Positions 11,430 to 24,220 of a stretch of DNA of 64,000 bases are shown here, one piece after another. The stretch lies in assembly GCF_041146395.1 (NCBI RefSeq), contig NC_090990.1, positions 50,575,501-50,639,500 of the forward strand, written 5' to 3'. The position numbers were made by a program, and so were the translations under genes. The DNA comes from Eulemur rufifrons (lineage: Eukaryota > Chordata > Mammalia > Primates > Lemuridae). Numbering within the stretch: the first letter of the stretch is position 1; every line of letters begins with the position of its first letter. The notes beneath the pieces are model-generated. The model was not told where the DNA came from. It ran no database searches and saw only the letters and a list, made by a program, of their open reading frames with translations.

Positions 11430-11670
11430 ATCAATTCACAGGCATCACTGCATATGATTATCACAGAAACTCCATGAGATGCAAGGAATGTACTACTAGC
11501 TCCAACAGCATCACCACTACCGTTGTCTCTGTCATAATTATCTCCACCAACTCCATTTTAAAGATAAGAAACTGAGGCCAGGGGAAGATAGGGAAGTGGT
11601 TCAAGTTATTCCACTAAAGAGCTGAAAAGTAGAGCTCTGCATGACCCTAAAGTCTAGACTCCTTGTACGT
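11430..11670 (-). repeat. MIR SINE
   Basis: 'cattttaaagataagaaact' and 'gaggccaggggaagat' match the reverse complement of the MIR core, with weaker flanks either side. Confidence 0.6.
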
Positions 11671-12375
11671 GTAAAGCTGCTGCCCCAGACTATCAGGTTA
11701 TTGTAAATTTGGAGTTGGCATGGTCACTTTCTCCAAGGCTGCCTGTTATTTCCTCTTCAACAACCAATGCTTCCCCTTTGGTTGTAATTACATGGAATCG
11801 TGGTTCCCTTAGTTACTTCCTCAATTATAAAAAATGATTATTGAATTATTAAATGAACTTTCCAAGACCCCCTTTTACCAAGTTCTCTTGAATACTAATG
11901 CTTCTTAGGTAGTCTGAGCTAACTCTGAGTCAAATTATTCTGCCTCTTTTGAGCTCTTTCTGTCTACTTTGTCTCTCTTAGACACATATCAATGCCAGCT
12001 TTGACAGTGCACCCAATCGTTCAATCTATTGGTCAGTCAGTTAATCAAAAATGATTTGGTAAGTATCTGAGACCTGCCAAGCACTATCTAGACTCCTAGG
12101 ATTAAATGATGAAAAACAAACAAAATACTTAGACCATTTAGAAAGACATTAATCAAATGATTGTAAAAATAAATGTAAGTGTGCTTAGTAGTTGTCATTT
12201 TTGCTCTGTTAGCTCTTTTCTTTTTCCTTTTGTTAGGTCTTTTGCAGTTAATATGACAAACCTAACCTAGAAACTTATATCCTTAACATGCTACAACTTT
12301 TCTACAACATACCTTGCTCTCCTAGAAAACTACCTTACTCATTTCACAGCCACATAGAACCTTAGAATTGGAAGG
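11670..12375. other. Intergenic; part may be repeat A
   Basis: About 12000-12180 ('ttggtaagtatctgag', 'gccaagcactatctagac') resembles the start of repeat A. The rest is unassigned. Confidence 0.35.
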
Positions 12376-12503
12376 AACTGGGTATGGTGGCGTGCACCTA
12401 TTGTCTCAGCTACTTGGGAGGCTGAGGCAGGAGGATTGCTTGAGCTCAGGAGTTCAAGTATGCCCTGGGCACCATAGTGAGACTCCATCTCTATAAAGAA
12501 AAA
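12376..12503 (+). mobile_element. Alu-related monomer (FLAM/Alu left-arm like)
   Basis: Contains 'tgtctcagctacttgggagg', 'ctgaggcaggaggattgctt' and 'gagactccatctctataaag': one 7SL-derived arm without a second arm. Confidence 0.75.
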
Positions 12504-12589
12504 TGAGCATCTTCAGAACAGTAAGTTCAAAACCAATGTCATCACTTTTATCAGGAAACCTTTTACTTTTATTCAGCTTAAAGCTAACA

Positions 12590-12888
12590 ACTTTTTTTAA
12601 TTCTTATTTTGGCATATTGGGGGGGTATAAAAGTTTAGGTTATGTATATTGCCCTTCCCCCACCCCCCCCCGCCCCCGCTCCCGAGTCAGAGCTTCAAAC
12701 GTGTCCATCCCCTAGACAGTGCGCATCGCACTCGTTATGTATGTATACACCCATCCCCTCCCCCACCCACATCTCCCCGACACCTGATCAATGTTATTCC
12801 CAAATGTGCTCTTAGGTGATGATCAGTGAAACCAATTTGATGGTGAGTACATGCGGTGCTTATTTTTCTATTCTTGGGATACTTCACT
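12590..12888 (-). mobile_element. 5'-truncated strepsirrhine-type L1, 3' end
   Basis: Starts with a T-run (antisense poly(A)), then a C-rich tract (12655-12685) that is the antisense of the L1 3'-UTR G-rich tract. The right end, 'attcttgggatacttcactt', is antisense to the end of ORF2. Same organisation as the 3' end of the L1 at 48-56 kb and the one at 45.6 kb, but a different variant. I could not see a clean target duplication. Confidence 0.85.
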
Positions 12889-13938
12889 TATATCATTTCA
12901 CTCCTTAATTTTTCTAGAATTACATTTTGCTACCGATCTATTTTGGAGGATACATAAGAATATTATATTGTTCAAAGTATGTTCAATGGATAATACCAGT
13001 GAAAAAATTATTGACGCTTTATATATAATCCATCCAAATACAACCCTAGATATGTAAGGCAGGTACTTTTATGAGCCTGATTTTCTATATGCGAGAACTG
13101 TGGGACAAACTAATAAAAAGTAGAGACAACCCCGAACTTTAGTCCCAGAGTCTGCAAGTTCAGTCACTGCACACACCGCCTTCCCTGCTGTTTGGTTTTC
13201 TAGTAATTTCTGCTTGCTAAAATCTTCTAGGTTAAAATTATTGTGGCCTTGTCTAATGTATCTGACATGGGGGAGTTTGATAGTTTCTCTCAAAATGTTA
13301 TTTCAGTTCTGTTCTTAAAAATGGCTTCAGTTAGTTTTTCAACACCTGTAAATAGTTAATGCTAGAGTAATAGAGATTTAAAAAGACAGTCCCTGACTTC
13401 ACTTGGCTTCCTTGAACTTATCTTGTGGGAGAAATGGGAAGGTAAGGGAATCTTTCATTACAACGCAGTGGGGAAAGCACCATGCTATTAATAGCAGTAA
13501 ATAGAGGGCATAAGAAATAACAGAGAAAAGGTTTTGCTAGATCTCCTGAAGGAGATGGAAGGATGTAGAAAGTATTCTGGGAAAAGCTGATTAGAATCCT
13601 GTGGTTGCTTCACAATTTAGTTTGTTCTTTTAAGATTTGATTGAAATCATGCACATCTATGCTTGGGCAATCATGTGCAAGTGTGTTCATCCCACACTCT
13701 GCCTAACACGAGGGTTGGCAAATAGAAAATACTCAATAAACCAACATTGGATAAATCAACAAAAATTTACACACACACATTTAAACTACCAGAAGCTGTC
13801 TTTAAATTTTAATTTTGTGCTTGTTTTTCTTTCTAAATACTTTGGGACACCTACAGCTGCCCTGGCTTGGACCTAAGGATTAAAATTTCTACCCAGTCTG
13901 GGCTACAGACTTCTTACCAACACACCTGCCTTGGGAAC
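12889..13938. other. Intergenic, nothing firm
   Basis: A weak reverse MIR core may lie at about 13050-13170. No gene-like feature. Confidence 0.4.
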
Positions 13939-14370
13939 TGTATTAGTTAATTAAAGCTGCCTTAACAAATGACCACAAACTTGGTGGCTTATGACAACAG
14001 AAATTTATTATCTCACAGTTCTAAGGTGCAGGCAAAGCCATGTTCTCTCTCAAGGCTCTGGAGAAAAATCCTTCTTTGCCTCTTCCAACTTCTGATACTT
14101 ATAGGCACTCCTTGGCTTCTGATTGCATAACAAATTCTGCATCTGTCCTCACACAGCCCTCTCCTCTGGGTGCCTGTCTTTTCCTCTTCTGTCTCTTGTA
14201 AGGATACTTGCTATTGGATTTAGGGCCCATGAAATTATTCAGGATGACTTCATTTTGAGATCCTTAATTTCATCTGCAAAGACCCTTTCTTCAAATAAGG
14301 TCATATTGACAGGTTCTAGGGCCTAGGATGTGGGCATATCTTTTGGGGAACTGCAATTCAGCCCACTGCA
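13939..14370 (-). mobile_element. MLT1-like (ERVL-MaLR) solitary LTR
   Basis: On the + strand it begins 'tgtattagttaattaaagct', has 'acagaaatttattatctcac' (antisense LTR poly(A) region) and 'gcaaagaccctttcttcaaa', and ends 'cagcccactgca'. TG...CA ends are kept; the flanks ggaac and ggggc are a weak possible 5-bp duplication. No internal viral sequence. Subfamily from memory. Confidence 0.75.
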
Positions 14371-15200
14371 GGGGCATTTCCAGCAGTGTCAGGACTATGG
14401 TGAGAAGAATGAGGTACTTGCATCAGATGCAAAATTTAAAGGAATGCTATCAAGAAAAAGAATATTTTAATATAATATATATTTTTTGAAAAATCAAAAT
14501 TAATAGAAAAAATTAATGATGAATAAAATATAAAATTTGAAAATAAAGATAGGATCAGTATTACTGGGTTTTTTTCCCTCCCTTTATGGTCTCCAGTATG
14601 GTTCACCATTGCACTGATTTCCAGCAACAGCCCAGGTTTCCAATCCACAGTGAAGATAAGCTCAACCAACTCCACGATTTCCCTTGCCACAATTTAGATC
14701 ACCCTTCTCAGAAACATTGCTCCAGGGAGCTTTACTCAGGAGACCAGGTTACTATTAGCTGGGCTTCTCACTTCCAGTGCAGGCTTATTTATCTTATGAA
14801 TTGTGCAAACACCTCCTGAGAAGCTAATTAAAATGGAAGTCAATGCTGCCAAATCCGGGAAGCCTCCAAATGAGCACCATGAGGCTGCCAGAAAGTGTTA
14901 TTAATATACACACCCAACTCCTCTCATGGCTCAAGGAGAGGGGTAGAGGACTCTGAAGGACAAATGAACTCTGAAAGGTAGAAGCTGCTGATCCTCACTG
15001 CCAAGCACAGCAAATGAAAGGCACTTGATATGTATGTACTAAAAACTTATTGCGGATGGGTGGAGTATAGGAACGGGAATAAAACTGAATTCCCTGCTTT
15101 TTAGCACCACTAGGAAACAAGAAATGCTGTCTACATTTGATTTGTATGCTATCACTTGAAGTTAAATTAATAAGACAGATCAGTAAGTTGGGCCCAGTAG
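14371..15200. other. Intergenic, nothing assigned
   Basis: AT-rich at 14440-14570. No gene or repeat I can name. Confidence 0.5.
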
Positions 15201-16960
15201 TAAAATAAAAATATAAAATCTGATATGAAATAATAATCATTAAGGAAGTGTACTAAAGAAATAAAATCACATTTACAACAGCTCAGCAAAAATATCTTAA
15301 AATACTTAAGAACAAACAGGTAGGGCCTATAAGAAAAAAACTCAGAGACATTACTTCAGGGCACAGAGAGACTTCACTGAGTGGCAACACACACCACACT
15401 CTCGGGTGAAAAGATTCCATATCATAATATAAATCCACTGCAAATTCACATATAAACTCTCTGTAATTCCAATAGTTTTAGAGGGAATTTAAAAACCTGA
15501 TTTTAAAATGCATCTAAAAGGTCACAAGAGGAGAGTAGTTGAAGCAATTTTGAAAGGAAAAAATGGATAAACATGAACTTCCAAGTAATTAAAATTATTA
15601 CAGAACTGTAATAATGGAGACAAGGAATAGTATTACAGACTAAGAAAATGGACTCATGAAACAGAACAGAAAGCCTATAAACTGAGTTCTCTCTATATAA
15701 GATTTTAATGAGTGATAGAGGCTTTATTGTAAATCATCTTTAAAAGGAAGGCTTAATAAATATTGCCCAGACCTGTAGCTCTGAAGAGAAAAATAGTTTT
15801 CTCCTTCATATATCACTTAAGCTTAAATTGATTAAAGAGTTAAAGATAGAAATGAATTATAAGAAATTATACAAGACTATCTTATCTCGAGGCAGAGATG
15901 GATTTTTCTAAGCATGAAAACAAGGAAAGAAACTATAAAGTAAAAGATTAATCAATTTTTCTCCATAAAATTTAAAATCTTTATGTCAAACCTCACCCTA
16001 AACAAAATTAAAGGAAACAATAATTGTAGAAACCACATGCCATGTGTATGAAACATAAATGATCTTTGGCCTTGTATTGGCTTCTCAAAAATCAATAAGG
16101 GTTAGTTTTGATTCTCAAAATCAATACGAAAAAGAAAAGATGAATACTGTACTCAAAACATGGGTGAAGCTCATGAATAGAGGATACATTTAAAAAGTAA
16201 TCCAAATGGACAATTGCATCTGAAAAATGTTAACCTTATAAGTAACGAAAGAAATGCAAGTTAAAATAACAACAGAATACCACTTCTCAGACTTACAAAA
16301 TTATTCTTAAAAAAATCAAACCCAATAGTGAGATTCCAATAAAACTCAAGTCTCTGCAATGCTCCCTCTGGCAGAAGTGTCAATCTGTACACTCCTTTGA
16401 AGTGTTTTTGGTACCATATATCAGAAGCCTAAAAAATCTGCCTATTCTTTAACCTAGTAATTCCATTTTTAAGTGGAACTGACTGAGAAAATGATTTAAG
16501 CATACCCATATATTTATACATATTAATTATAATATTATTTATAATAGAAAAAAACTTAAAAATAGTCTTAATGTCCAATAACATGAAAATAATTTTCTGA
16601 TGGGACCCTACCATGCCATTAAAACAATATTTTGGATAATATTTAATTATATATTTTAATGCTATATTTAGGTTTAAATATAGCATTTAAAAGCTTAAAT
16701 GCTATAAAATATACCATTAAATAGCTCTTCTTAAAAGCTGTAGAGTAAATATATAAACAAATAAACACCTGAGCATACAAATGCATACTACAGGAAAAAA
16801 GAATTTATTAACCCTGATATCAATAATATTTGATTTTTCTCAGGGATAAGGTTTTGATTTGCTTTTTAAAAATATTTTTCTATGTTATGTTATCTAGGTT
16901 TTCTACATTTAGAGTGCATTGTTTTATAATCAGAAAAAAAATAAAAAATATTTTCTAAAA
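15200..16960 (+). mobile_element. Old L1 fragment (ORF2 3' part and 3' UTR)
   Basis: Diverged blocks follow L1 order: 'ttttaaaatgcatctaaaag', 'gaagcaattttgaaagg', 'gaaatgcaagttaaaataac', 'ttctttaacctagtaattcc' and 'ttataatagaaaaaaact'. Frames are destroyed. Probably an L1M or HAL1-type relic. Confidence 0.6.
16658..16687. repeat. Short perfect inverted repeat
   Basis: A 13-bp stem (16658-16670 with 16675-16687) around a 4-nt loop, followed by further partial copies of the same half-site. AT-rich and within the old L1 relic. Confidence 0.8.
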
Positions 16961-17940
16961 GGCATGATCATCAGCTCACAGGATGTCAACACTGGAAAGA
17001 GGATTAGCCAAAACTTGACCCAACTCCCTCATTTTTCCCATAAAGAAACCAAAGACTCATAAAGCTAAATGATTGGCATGTGCCTCTCAGAGACTCAACC
17101 TATTTCAGAGGATCCAAAGGGAGGCACCCAAAGGGACAAGCCACCAACCTTCAGTGCTCCTGGGGATATGGAAGGCCAAGGGCAGTTTTCCAGCTTGTCT
17201 GAAGCTCTGGCCATTCCTGCTGAAACCTTAAGACCAGAAAGTGGAGGATGTGACCAGGCCTCTGCCCCACTGCCCAGGAGACCAGGCCTCACCTGCCTAG
17301 ACCCTTGAGCATGTTCTAAGTTCCTTTGCCCAGAACATGGAAGGCTCCATAGATAATCTGAAAGGTGAAGCAACTGAGGGAATCAGTGAATTCTATCTAC
17401 CTCACATCCAAATACAGCATGGCTCTGTACCTCTGCCCTAATACTCAGGTCTCCTTCACCCAAAAGTAGGCATCAGTGGTGGTAGCAGTGGTGGTGGGGT
17501 CATTCCATAGACTACAATGTGAATAGTAGAGTTGTGCCAGGTGATGACCTTGATCTTGAAGGACTTGAAGGAGTTTGCCATGGAGAGGGCAGAAATGGAT
17601 GGGTTTGCCAAGCAAAAGGAACAGTGTGTGCAAGGAGCCAGAGCTTTGATGCTGCTTGATAAGAAGTTCAGCAGCATGGAGCATGGGGGAGAGGGGGGTG
17701 ACAGCCCACGTGGCTGGACTGTGAACAACCTTGAAGACTGCACGAAGGAAGACTGTACATATCCTGCGACACTCTCTAATATGGTTTAGCTCTTTCACTA
17801 TACAAAGTAGGAAACTGAGGCTCAAACACTCCGGAGAGAAGCCCTTCCTATGGTAAAAAGAGCTGGGATTGAGAGTCCCTGAGATCTTCGTTCAAGTTCT
17901 AGTTGCTTTACTTATTTTGAGTAAGGGGCCTAGTGCTGTT
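16961..17940. other. Intergenic; repeat A fragment inside
   Basis: About 17540-17770 ('gtgtgtgcaaggagccagag', 'gctggactgtgaac') resembles repeat A. The short frames at 17069-17308 and 17445-17825 show no recognisable protein and are not called. Confidence 0.4.
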
Positions 17941-18150
17941 ATAACACAAGTGCAAATACCACTCATTGCATGCTGACTAAGGGCTAGGCTTTGTGTGAGC
18001 CTCTGAACAGTTGCTATTACACTGCAACCTCACCATAACCACAGGAGATACCATCCTTTGCCCCCTTTCCGGGATAAGGACTGAGGCACAGTGCTGTCGC
18101 AAAGCCCCTCCAGGGCTCAGAGTGCCCAGCTCATATCCTGAGGCCACCCT
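17940..18150 (-). repeat. MIR SINE
   Basis: 'tgcatgctgactaagggct', 'cctcaccataaccacagg' and 'gataaggactgaggcacag' follow reverse-MIR order. Confidence 0.6.
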
Positions 18151-18935
18151 GGGAAGACGCTTCTCCTTTATAGAGCAGGGAGACTCTGAGCTGGAAAGGT
18201 CAATGTCAGAAAAAAATTGTTTCTTTTGAAAACCACCACTCTGGTTGATACTGGTGTGCTGTGTGTTGCCAGGAAGTCTGCGGGAGGTTCTAGAGAGACA
18301 TTCATGGCAGTTCTGAAGTTCGTGGGTTGTATGGCTGGAGCCACATTTGCTAAACTCAATCACCAAGACTCCTTCTCTTTCAAAAGAACAGAGCTCCCCC
18401 TCCCCCTTGCCGGACTCTGCATTTCCTGAACGCTGGGCTTTCCTCTCTAAGAGCCTCAGATGTGTTGAAACTCTGTAGAATTCAGGGGAAATCTTTGCTG
18501 GGTCAGAGCCTGTGCAGTTATCCCTCTGGGAGTTTCCAGCTTAGTGTGGGCTCAATGTCAACAATTTCTCTTCCAGAAGCTCTAGCGCTGGCCAAAGGCC
18601 AATGTCCTCTTTACCCTGCCCAGGTAATTGATTAGAAAACACAAAGGTTACACTTGAACAAGAAGAAAGAATTACTGCGTCAGCCTAATTGTCTCGAGAG
18701 GAAAGGCTGGCATAATGGAGCAGGGAAGAGCCAACATCTGTCCGATGCCAGGTGTACACAGGGGTTTTACATTTGTCACCTCGCTGGTCTCTTGCTGAAA
18801 GCAGGGGATCTTACCCACCTTTTAGGGAATGGAGAACCAAGTTTACTAAGATCGCCCAGAGAACCGGGAGATTGTTCTCTTTTCAAAGCAAATACTCTTC
18901 ATGGCCTGTGATTCTTGCTAATTCTCTAGCTGAGA
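18151..18935. other. Intergenic, nothing assigned
   Basis: Moderate GC content, no recognised gene or repeat. Confidence 0.5.
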
Positions 18936-19110
18936 GACAGCATTATGTAGCTATGTAAGAGGTGACTTTGGGCAAGTTATTTAATCTCTCTGAATCTCAG
19001 TTTCTTCAGGCATAAAATGAGGCTGATAGTACTAGTACTTGCCTTATAGGGCTATTACAAGTTTCAAATGGGTTAATACGGGGAAAATGCTTAGACAATA
19101 TACCATGACA
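18935..19110 (+). repeat. MIR SINE
   Basis: 'tgactttgggcaagttattt', 'atctctctgaatctcagttt' and 'gggctattacaagtttcaaa' show a clear MIR core. Confidence 0.85.
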
Positions 19111-19189
19111 ATGGTATCAGCCATTTTAATTATATATCTTGATTTAAGAAAGTCACTGTTGTTTTACCAGGTATGCAGTGTACCCCAGG

Positions 19190-19400
19190 GGAAGGAAGAG
19201 AATTCTTATATAGCACAGAGTAGGTGCTTCAGATCCATAATCCCATTTAGGTCTCCACAGCAATCCTGGGAGTGAAGCATTTTACAATGAGGAAATTGAG
19301 GAATAGAGAAGTTAAGCCACGCGACTAATGTTGCACAGCTAGAGTATTTGAACTGAAACTCAAACCCCAGGCTGACGGCAGCACCTCCACTTTTCCCTGT
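19190..19400 (-). repeat. MIR SINE
   Basis: 'agcaatcctgggagtgaag', 'ttttacaatgaggaaattga' and 'gttgcacagctagagta' give the reverse MIR core. Confidence 0.75.
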
Positions 19401-19639
19401 CATGGTGTCCATTGCCTCTGGGTGGAAACAGAACAGTGCAACAAGAGAGCATTTGTTCGCAAGTGCCCATGTGTGTGACTAGGGGACCACCAGGGAAGGG
19501 ATGGTTGCTATCTTACTGGCATTGCCTTATTTTACAAAAATCATTGTTTTCTGACTGTGTCCTCTGCACATTTAATTATGGTGGATTCTTTAAAGGCTCA
19601 AAGCACAAAGGAAGCCGGCAATTCAGGAGACCGCTGTAA

Positions 19640-20140
19640 TGATTCAGAATTTGAAGACATTGGTCTGCATTTATTGTCTGCTTATTGTCTACTTATTGTG
19701 CACTAGACTTGGGGCTAGGAAAGTAAATGAAGGAGTAACACATTGATTAAATAATGACACACTGAATGCATGTTCACAAATGATGATAGCTACCATTGAC
19801 AGTACTTAAAGGGGTAGATGGTAGTAATGGTCTGAGCCAGCTGGGGGCTGCAGAGACAGCATGCAGAGGTCTAAAGGAAGAAGGAAACCAGGTAAAGAAG
19901 GAGAGGATAAGTATGATAGAGAGAAAGAACAGCAAGTGCAAAGGCCCTATGAAAGTAGGGAGCATAAATTATTTGAGGAACTGAAAGATTCTCTTTGTGT
20001 CTAGAGCATAGAAAAAAGGTGTAAAGTGGTTCAAGATGAGGTTGGAAAGGCAAGAAGGAGCTAGGATACGCAGAACATTGGTGAACACATAGAATTGGTC
20101 TGTTCTAAGAGGATGAGGAGGGAGTTATATAAAAAAGAAT
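19640..20140 (+). repeat. Repeat A fragment
   Basis: 'attgtgcactagacttgggg', 'gaacagcaagtgcaaaggcc' and 'taggatacgcagaacattg' follow the block order of repeat A. Confidence 0.4.
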
Positions 20141-20419
20141 TAAGATTTTTGACAGGGGCTGTAAAAATTCAGGTAATCTGTTTAGGCTATGGCTAATACA
20201 AGATCATGTTGTATTATGCACTAACACATGGTTAGTACCCATCAGATTGTGAAGGGATGACAAATCGTCTTCAACTTGCCTGCCAACTCTAAAAGAAAAT
20301 TAGTGGCTGTGGGAACAATGTGTGAGGACTCTGTGGGTACATCTGGATCCAGTAGGCATGAGTACTGTTAGGAATGTTCCAGAAGGAATTCCAGTAGGAA
20401 TGTTATCCATTAACGATGG

Positions 20420-20680
20420 AGGCCTGGACTGGGCTGGACCTTGGAGCTCAAACTCAGGCTGCGTAAAGAACAGGGCTCTGTCATCAGACTGACCAGGTCT
20501 GAGTCACAACTCTGCCACTTGGTATCTATCAGAACTTGGGCAGTTTACTCAACAGCTCAAAATTTCAGTTTCCCAAGCTGTAAAACAGATGTAACGATGC
20601 CTACCTTGGAGGGGTCTGGGGAGGATTATAGGAGTTAAAATGTTTAACAATCCAGTACATAACAGACTGCATAGTTATAA
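20420..20680 (+). repeat. MIR SINE
   Basis: 'cacaactctgccacttggta', 'aacttgggcagtttactcaa' and 'tttcagtttcccaagctgta' are in MIR order, nearly full length. Confidence 0.8.
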
Positions 20681-21264
20681 ACTTCCTCAGTTATGTGAAG
20701 GGAATTTGGGGAATATAATCATGGAATACTTAAAGTTGGAAATAGCTTGGAGTGAGCAGGAAGGAAAAAAATAGAAAAGCCAATTTATTTCACCTTTCAC
20801 ATCAGATTTTTGACTTGTTTTCTGTGTCCTGTGAAAGCTCTTAGCACAGGTCCCTGAGGGCAAGCACGTAGGCTGTGTTGAATCGGGCTTCCAGGGCATG
20901 GAGCTGTGTTGTGGAGAACACAAGGTGGCCTTAAGTATGGATGCCGTGCAACAGGCCTTTACCGAAACAACAGAGAAGGCAGGTTTGTGCTCTGCTTTCA
21001 TTTACCAGGTTCCAGAAATGGGCTATCAGCACACTCATCAGTAGCACAACAGGACATTAAACTGGGGCACCAAGAAACAGACTGGATATCAGACACCGAC
21101 GCAAAGCTTTAGGCTGTCCACCCAGGAAGCCTGCACAAAGGACACAGTCAGGAAAGGATTGGATGATTCATACATATTGAGAAGGTGAGAGAGTTGGGAT
21201 GCTGAAGATTGAGAGAAGACTGTGAAGAGGATTTCTTCAGAGAGAGCTGTTAGCGAATTGAGTC
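20681..21264. other. Intergenic, nothing assigned
   Basis: No gene or named repeat. Confidence 0.5.
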
Positions 21265-21350
21265 CCAGCTACCTCCAGGGTCTTAATTTTCCTGGCACAG
21301 TACTGGGCACAGAGCTGATATTCAACAAGCATAACTGAATGAAAGCGTGA
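21265..21350 (+). repeat. L2 LINE 3' tip
   Basis: 'ggcacagtactgggcacaga' followed by 'ttcaacaagcataactgaat' is the L2 terminus. Confidence 0.5.
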
Positions 21351-21528
21351 ACGAATAACTGATACATGACTATAACTCAAAAGAAGCGAGGGATAGAAGA
21401 ACATTAAGATTCTTTAATTAACCTTGAGCTTGCAAATACATATAAATTATAATACACAGAATTGAGAAAGCTTGCAGGTGTGAGGAAGGAGCCATTTTAT
21501 ATATAAAATGTCAAATTTTTATGTGTAA

Positions 21529-22165
<637 letters not shown>

Positions 22166-22166
22166 A

Positions 22167-22325
22167 GTGGTTTCAGTTTATTCAGTCCTGTTAGAATAAA
22201 CAGGGGAACTTTGAAAGTACAATATCTGGCACTCCCCTCAGAGATTCAGATTTCATTTGTCTGATATGGACACCAACCATTCGAATATTTCAAAAGCTCT
22301 CTAGTGTTCTAACATGCAAAGGTTT
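22167..22325 (+). repeat. MER5A-like hAT fragment
   Basis: 'tagtggtttcagtttattc' at the start and 'cccctcagagattcagattt' in the middle recall MER5A. Diverged and tentative. Confidence 0.4.
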
Positions 22326-22624
22326 ATCACTATTTTCTTAATGTTCTACTCTTGGCCATAGCCTTTATAATATGTTTTTGAAGAACATATTACAGGAAGA
22401 CAGAGAAGCTACCTGTGTTGTATTTGTTGATGAGTCAAAACTAGGAAGTGATGGAATTAAATTTGAAAAGAGCAAACAAATAAAAAGTTTCAACAAGACA
22501 GAAAAATGAGCAAAGACACGAACAAAATAAAATGTCTTGTTACAGTGCTGATGAAATGAGTCAACACACACAAAGAGCTTAGAGCAGAATGAGGCACATG
22601 ATAAGTGTACTGAGTACACATCAA

Positions 22625-22765
22625 TTCCTCTTTGCCATGTGAGGTCGGCACTACCTCCATGTCGGAAACCTGAGGCACAAAGGAAGTCCGCCTCTCTAGC
22701 CTAAGATCCTGCGGTCATGGCAAACTTGGGCTTCAAAGCCAGTCCTGACTGACCCCAGCGTCCAT
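22625..22765 (-). repeat. MIR SINE
   Basis: 'gaaacctgaggcacaaagga' and 'ccatgctcttagtcactct' match reverse MIR. Confidence 0.6.
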
Positions 22766-22799
22766 GCTCTTAGTCACTCTCCTGCGTGTTAGTGTTAAC

Positions 22800-22920
22800 T
22801 TTGATTTTAGGACTGAAAGGGATGCTAGAAGTCACTGCAGACATTTTACAGAGGAAAACTGCGGCTCAGACAGGTTGAGTAACACACATAGGCAGAGAGT
22901 GGGAAAGCCAAGGCCTGGAA
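22800..22920 (-). repeat. MIR SINE fragment
   Basis: 'cattttacagaggaaaact' and 'ggctcagacaggttgagta' match reverse MIR. Confidence 0.6.
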
Positions 22921-22924
22921 GCAA

Positions 22925-23051
22925 GTTTAAAAAAAAAAGAAGAAGGAAGAGAAAGAAAAAGGAAAGAACAGAAAGAGAAGGAAGCAGGGAGGGAAAGAGG
23001 GAGGGAGAGAAAAAGGAAGGAAGGAAAGAAGGAAGAAAGGAGGGAAGGAAG
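22925..23051. repeat. Purine-rich GGAA/GAAA tract
   Basis: About 125 bp almost free of pyrimidines on the + strand, made of GGAA, GAAA and GGGA units. The lysine/glutamate- or serine/leucine-rich frames across it are low-complexity artefacts. Confidence 0.95.
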
Positions 23052-24040
23052 CCAATTCCCGTGTTTAGGGCCCTTTCCAGAACAAAGGAAACCTGAGCAA
23101 ATCCTGGCTTATTCCACAGAAACAGAATGCATCGTTGGAAAAATTCCCGAGAAAGCTTCTGAGAAATGCTCTCAGAGAGGTTCTTCTGGATCCTCATAGG
23201 CAGTGCTGGATTTTTCTCTGTAATTCCGAGACCTCCCTAGAGGGCAGATGCCTCCCCCCTCACAGCCCCGTGCTTGGACTGAAAGGTGAATTAAGGAGAT
23301 GAACTCTCATGTCAAGGACCATGCTAAGGGCTCAGAATTGAAGTTTCTTTTCTTTGGCATGGGGAAATCCTGGCCCAGGTATGGAGGAGGGTATTGAAGG
23401 CGTTTTGCAGCAAAGCACAAAAGCTCCGACATGCACTGTGGCTGGCTCTTGCCTCCACTTGTTCATGAGGAACCTCCTGGTCCTGGAGAGTGTGCCCCCG
23501 TGATTCTGGGACACAACAGGTGGGTCCCACATGGACTTGTAAACCAGCTTTGTTGGCTTCCATGTTGTTCCTAGCTCATTTTCCTTTTTTCTTCCAGCAT
23601 CCCCACTCCATAAGACTGATTCTGTGTGATGGAGATGCCTCGCCCACTAGTGAGCATGGAGATTAAAAGAGATGGTGCATAGCAGGCACTCAATTAATCA
23701 AAATTTATTGTAATAATGGCATTAATAATGAAGAAAACCAACTCTGCTGGTTCCTTCTGCTGTTTTAAACTAGATGCCCACTGGAATCAAGAGGGACTAG
23801 AATAAGCTAGCATGGAATTTTGGAAGGGAAAGACAGTCCGTTCCTATGGATGACAGCGATGCAGACTTTAAATGCAGGAGGATGCCCCAGTCTGGACGAA
23901 ATAATGATTGCGGGCATGTGTTGCTATGTGTGCCAGGCAGGATCTCCTAAACCGCCTCCTTGACCTAAAAGCACCTGCAGCCCAGACTCCTCCCGCCTGT
24001 ACCTGTGAACTGCAGCCACACTAGAGACAGAAATCACTAC
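23052..24040. other. Intergenic; MIR tip inside
   Basis: A MIR 3' tip may lie at 23645-23725 ('catagcaggcactcaatta'). Otherwise unassigned. Confidence 0.4.
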
Positions 24041-24044
24041 AGGA

Positions 24045-24220
24045 CTCGTGCTGAGGGCCAGGGCTTGTGCTAAATGCTCACAGTGTGTGACCTCATCGAG
24101 TCCTCACAGCAACTTGTGGAGCCAGTGCTCTTTACAGAAGCTCAAAGGAGTTAAATACTTTGTCCAAGAGTGAGTTAGCTTTCTGACTCTAAGACACATC
24201 CTTAACTCCTTTGCGTGGTT
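24045..24220 (-). repeat. MIR SINE
   Basis: 'gtgctaaatgctcacagtg', 'gagtcctcacagcaacttg' and 'tactttgtccaagagtgag' follow reverse MIR order. Confidence 0.6.

Noticed and set aside
17069..17825. Overlapping frames of 79-126 codons as a gene
   Set aside because: They overlap on both strands, match nothing I know, and partly lie in a repeat.
22764..23197. Lys/Glu-rich and Phe/Ser/Leu-rich frames over the purine tract
   Set aside because: They exist only because a simple-sequence tract lacks stops in several frames.
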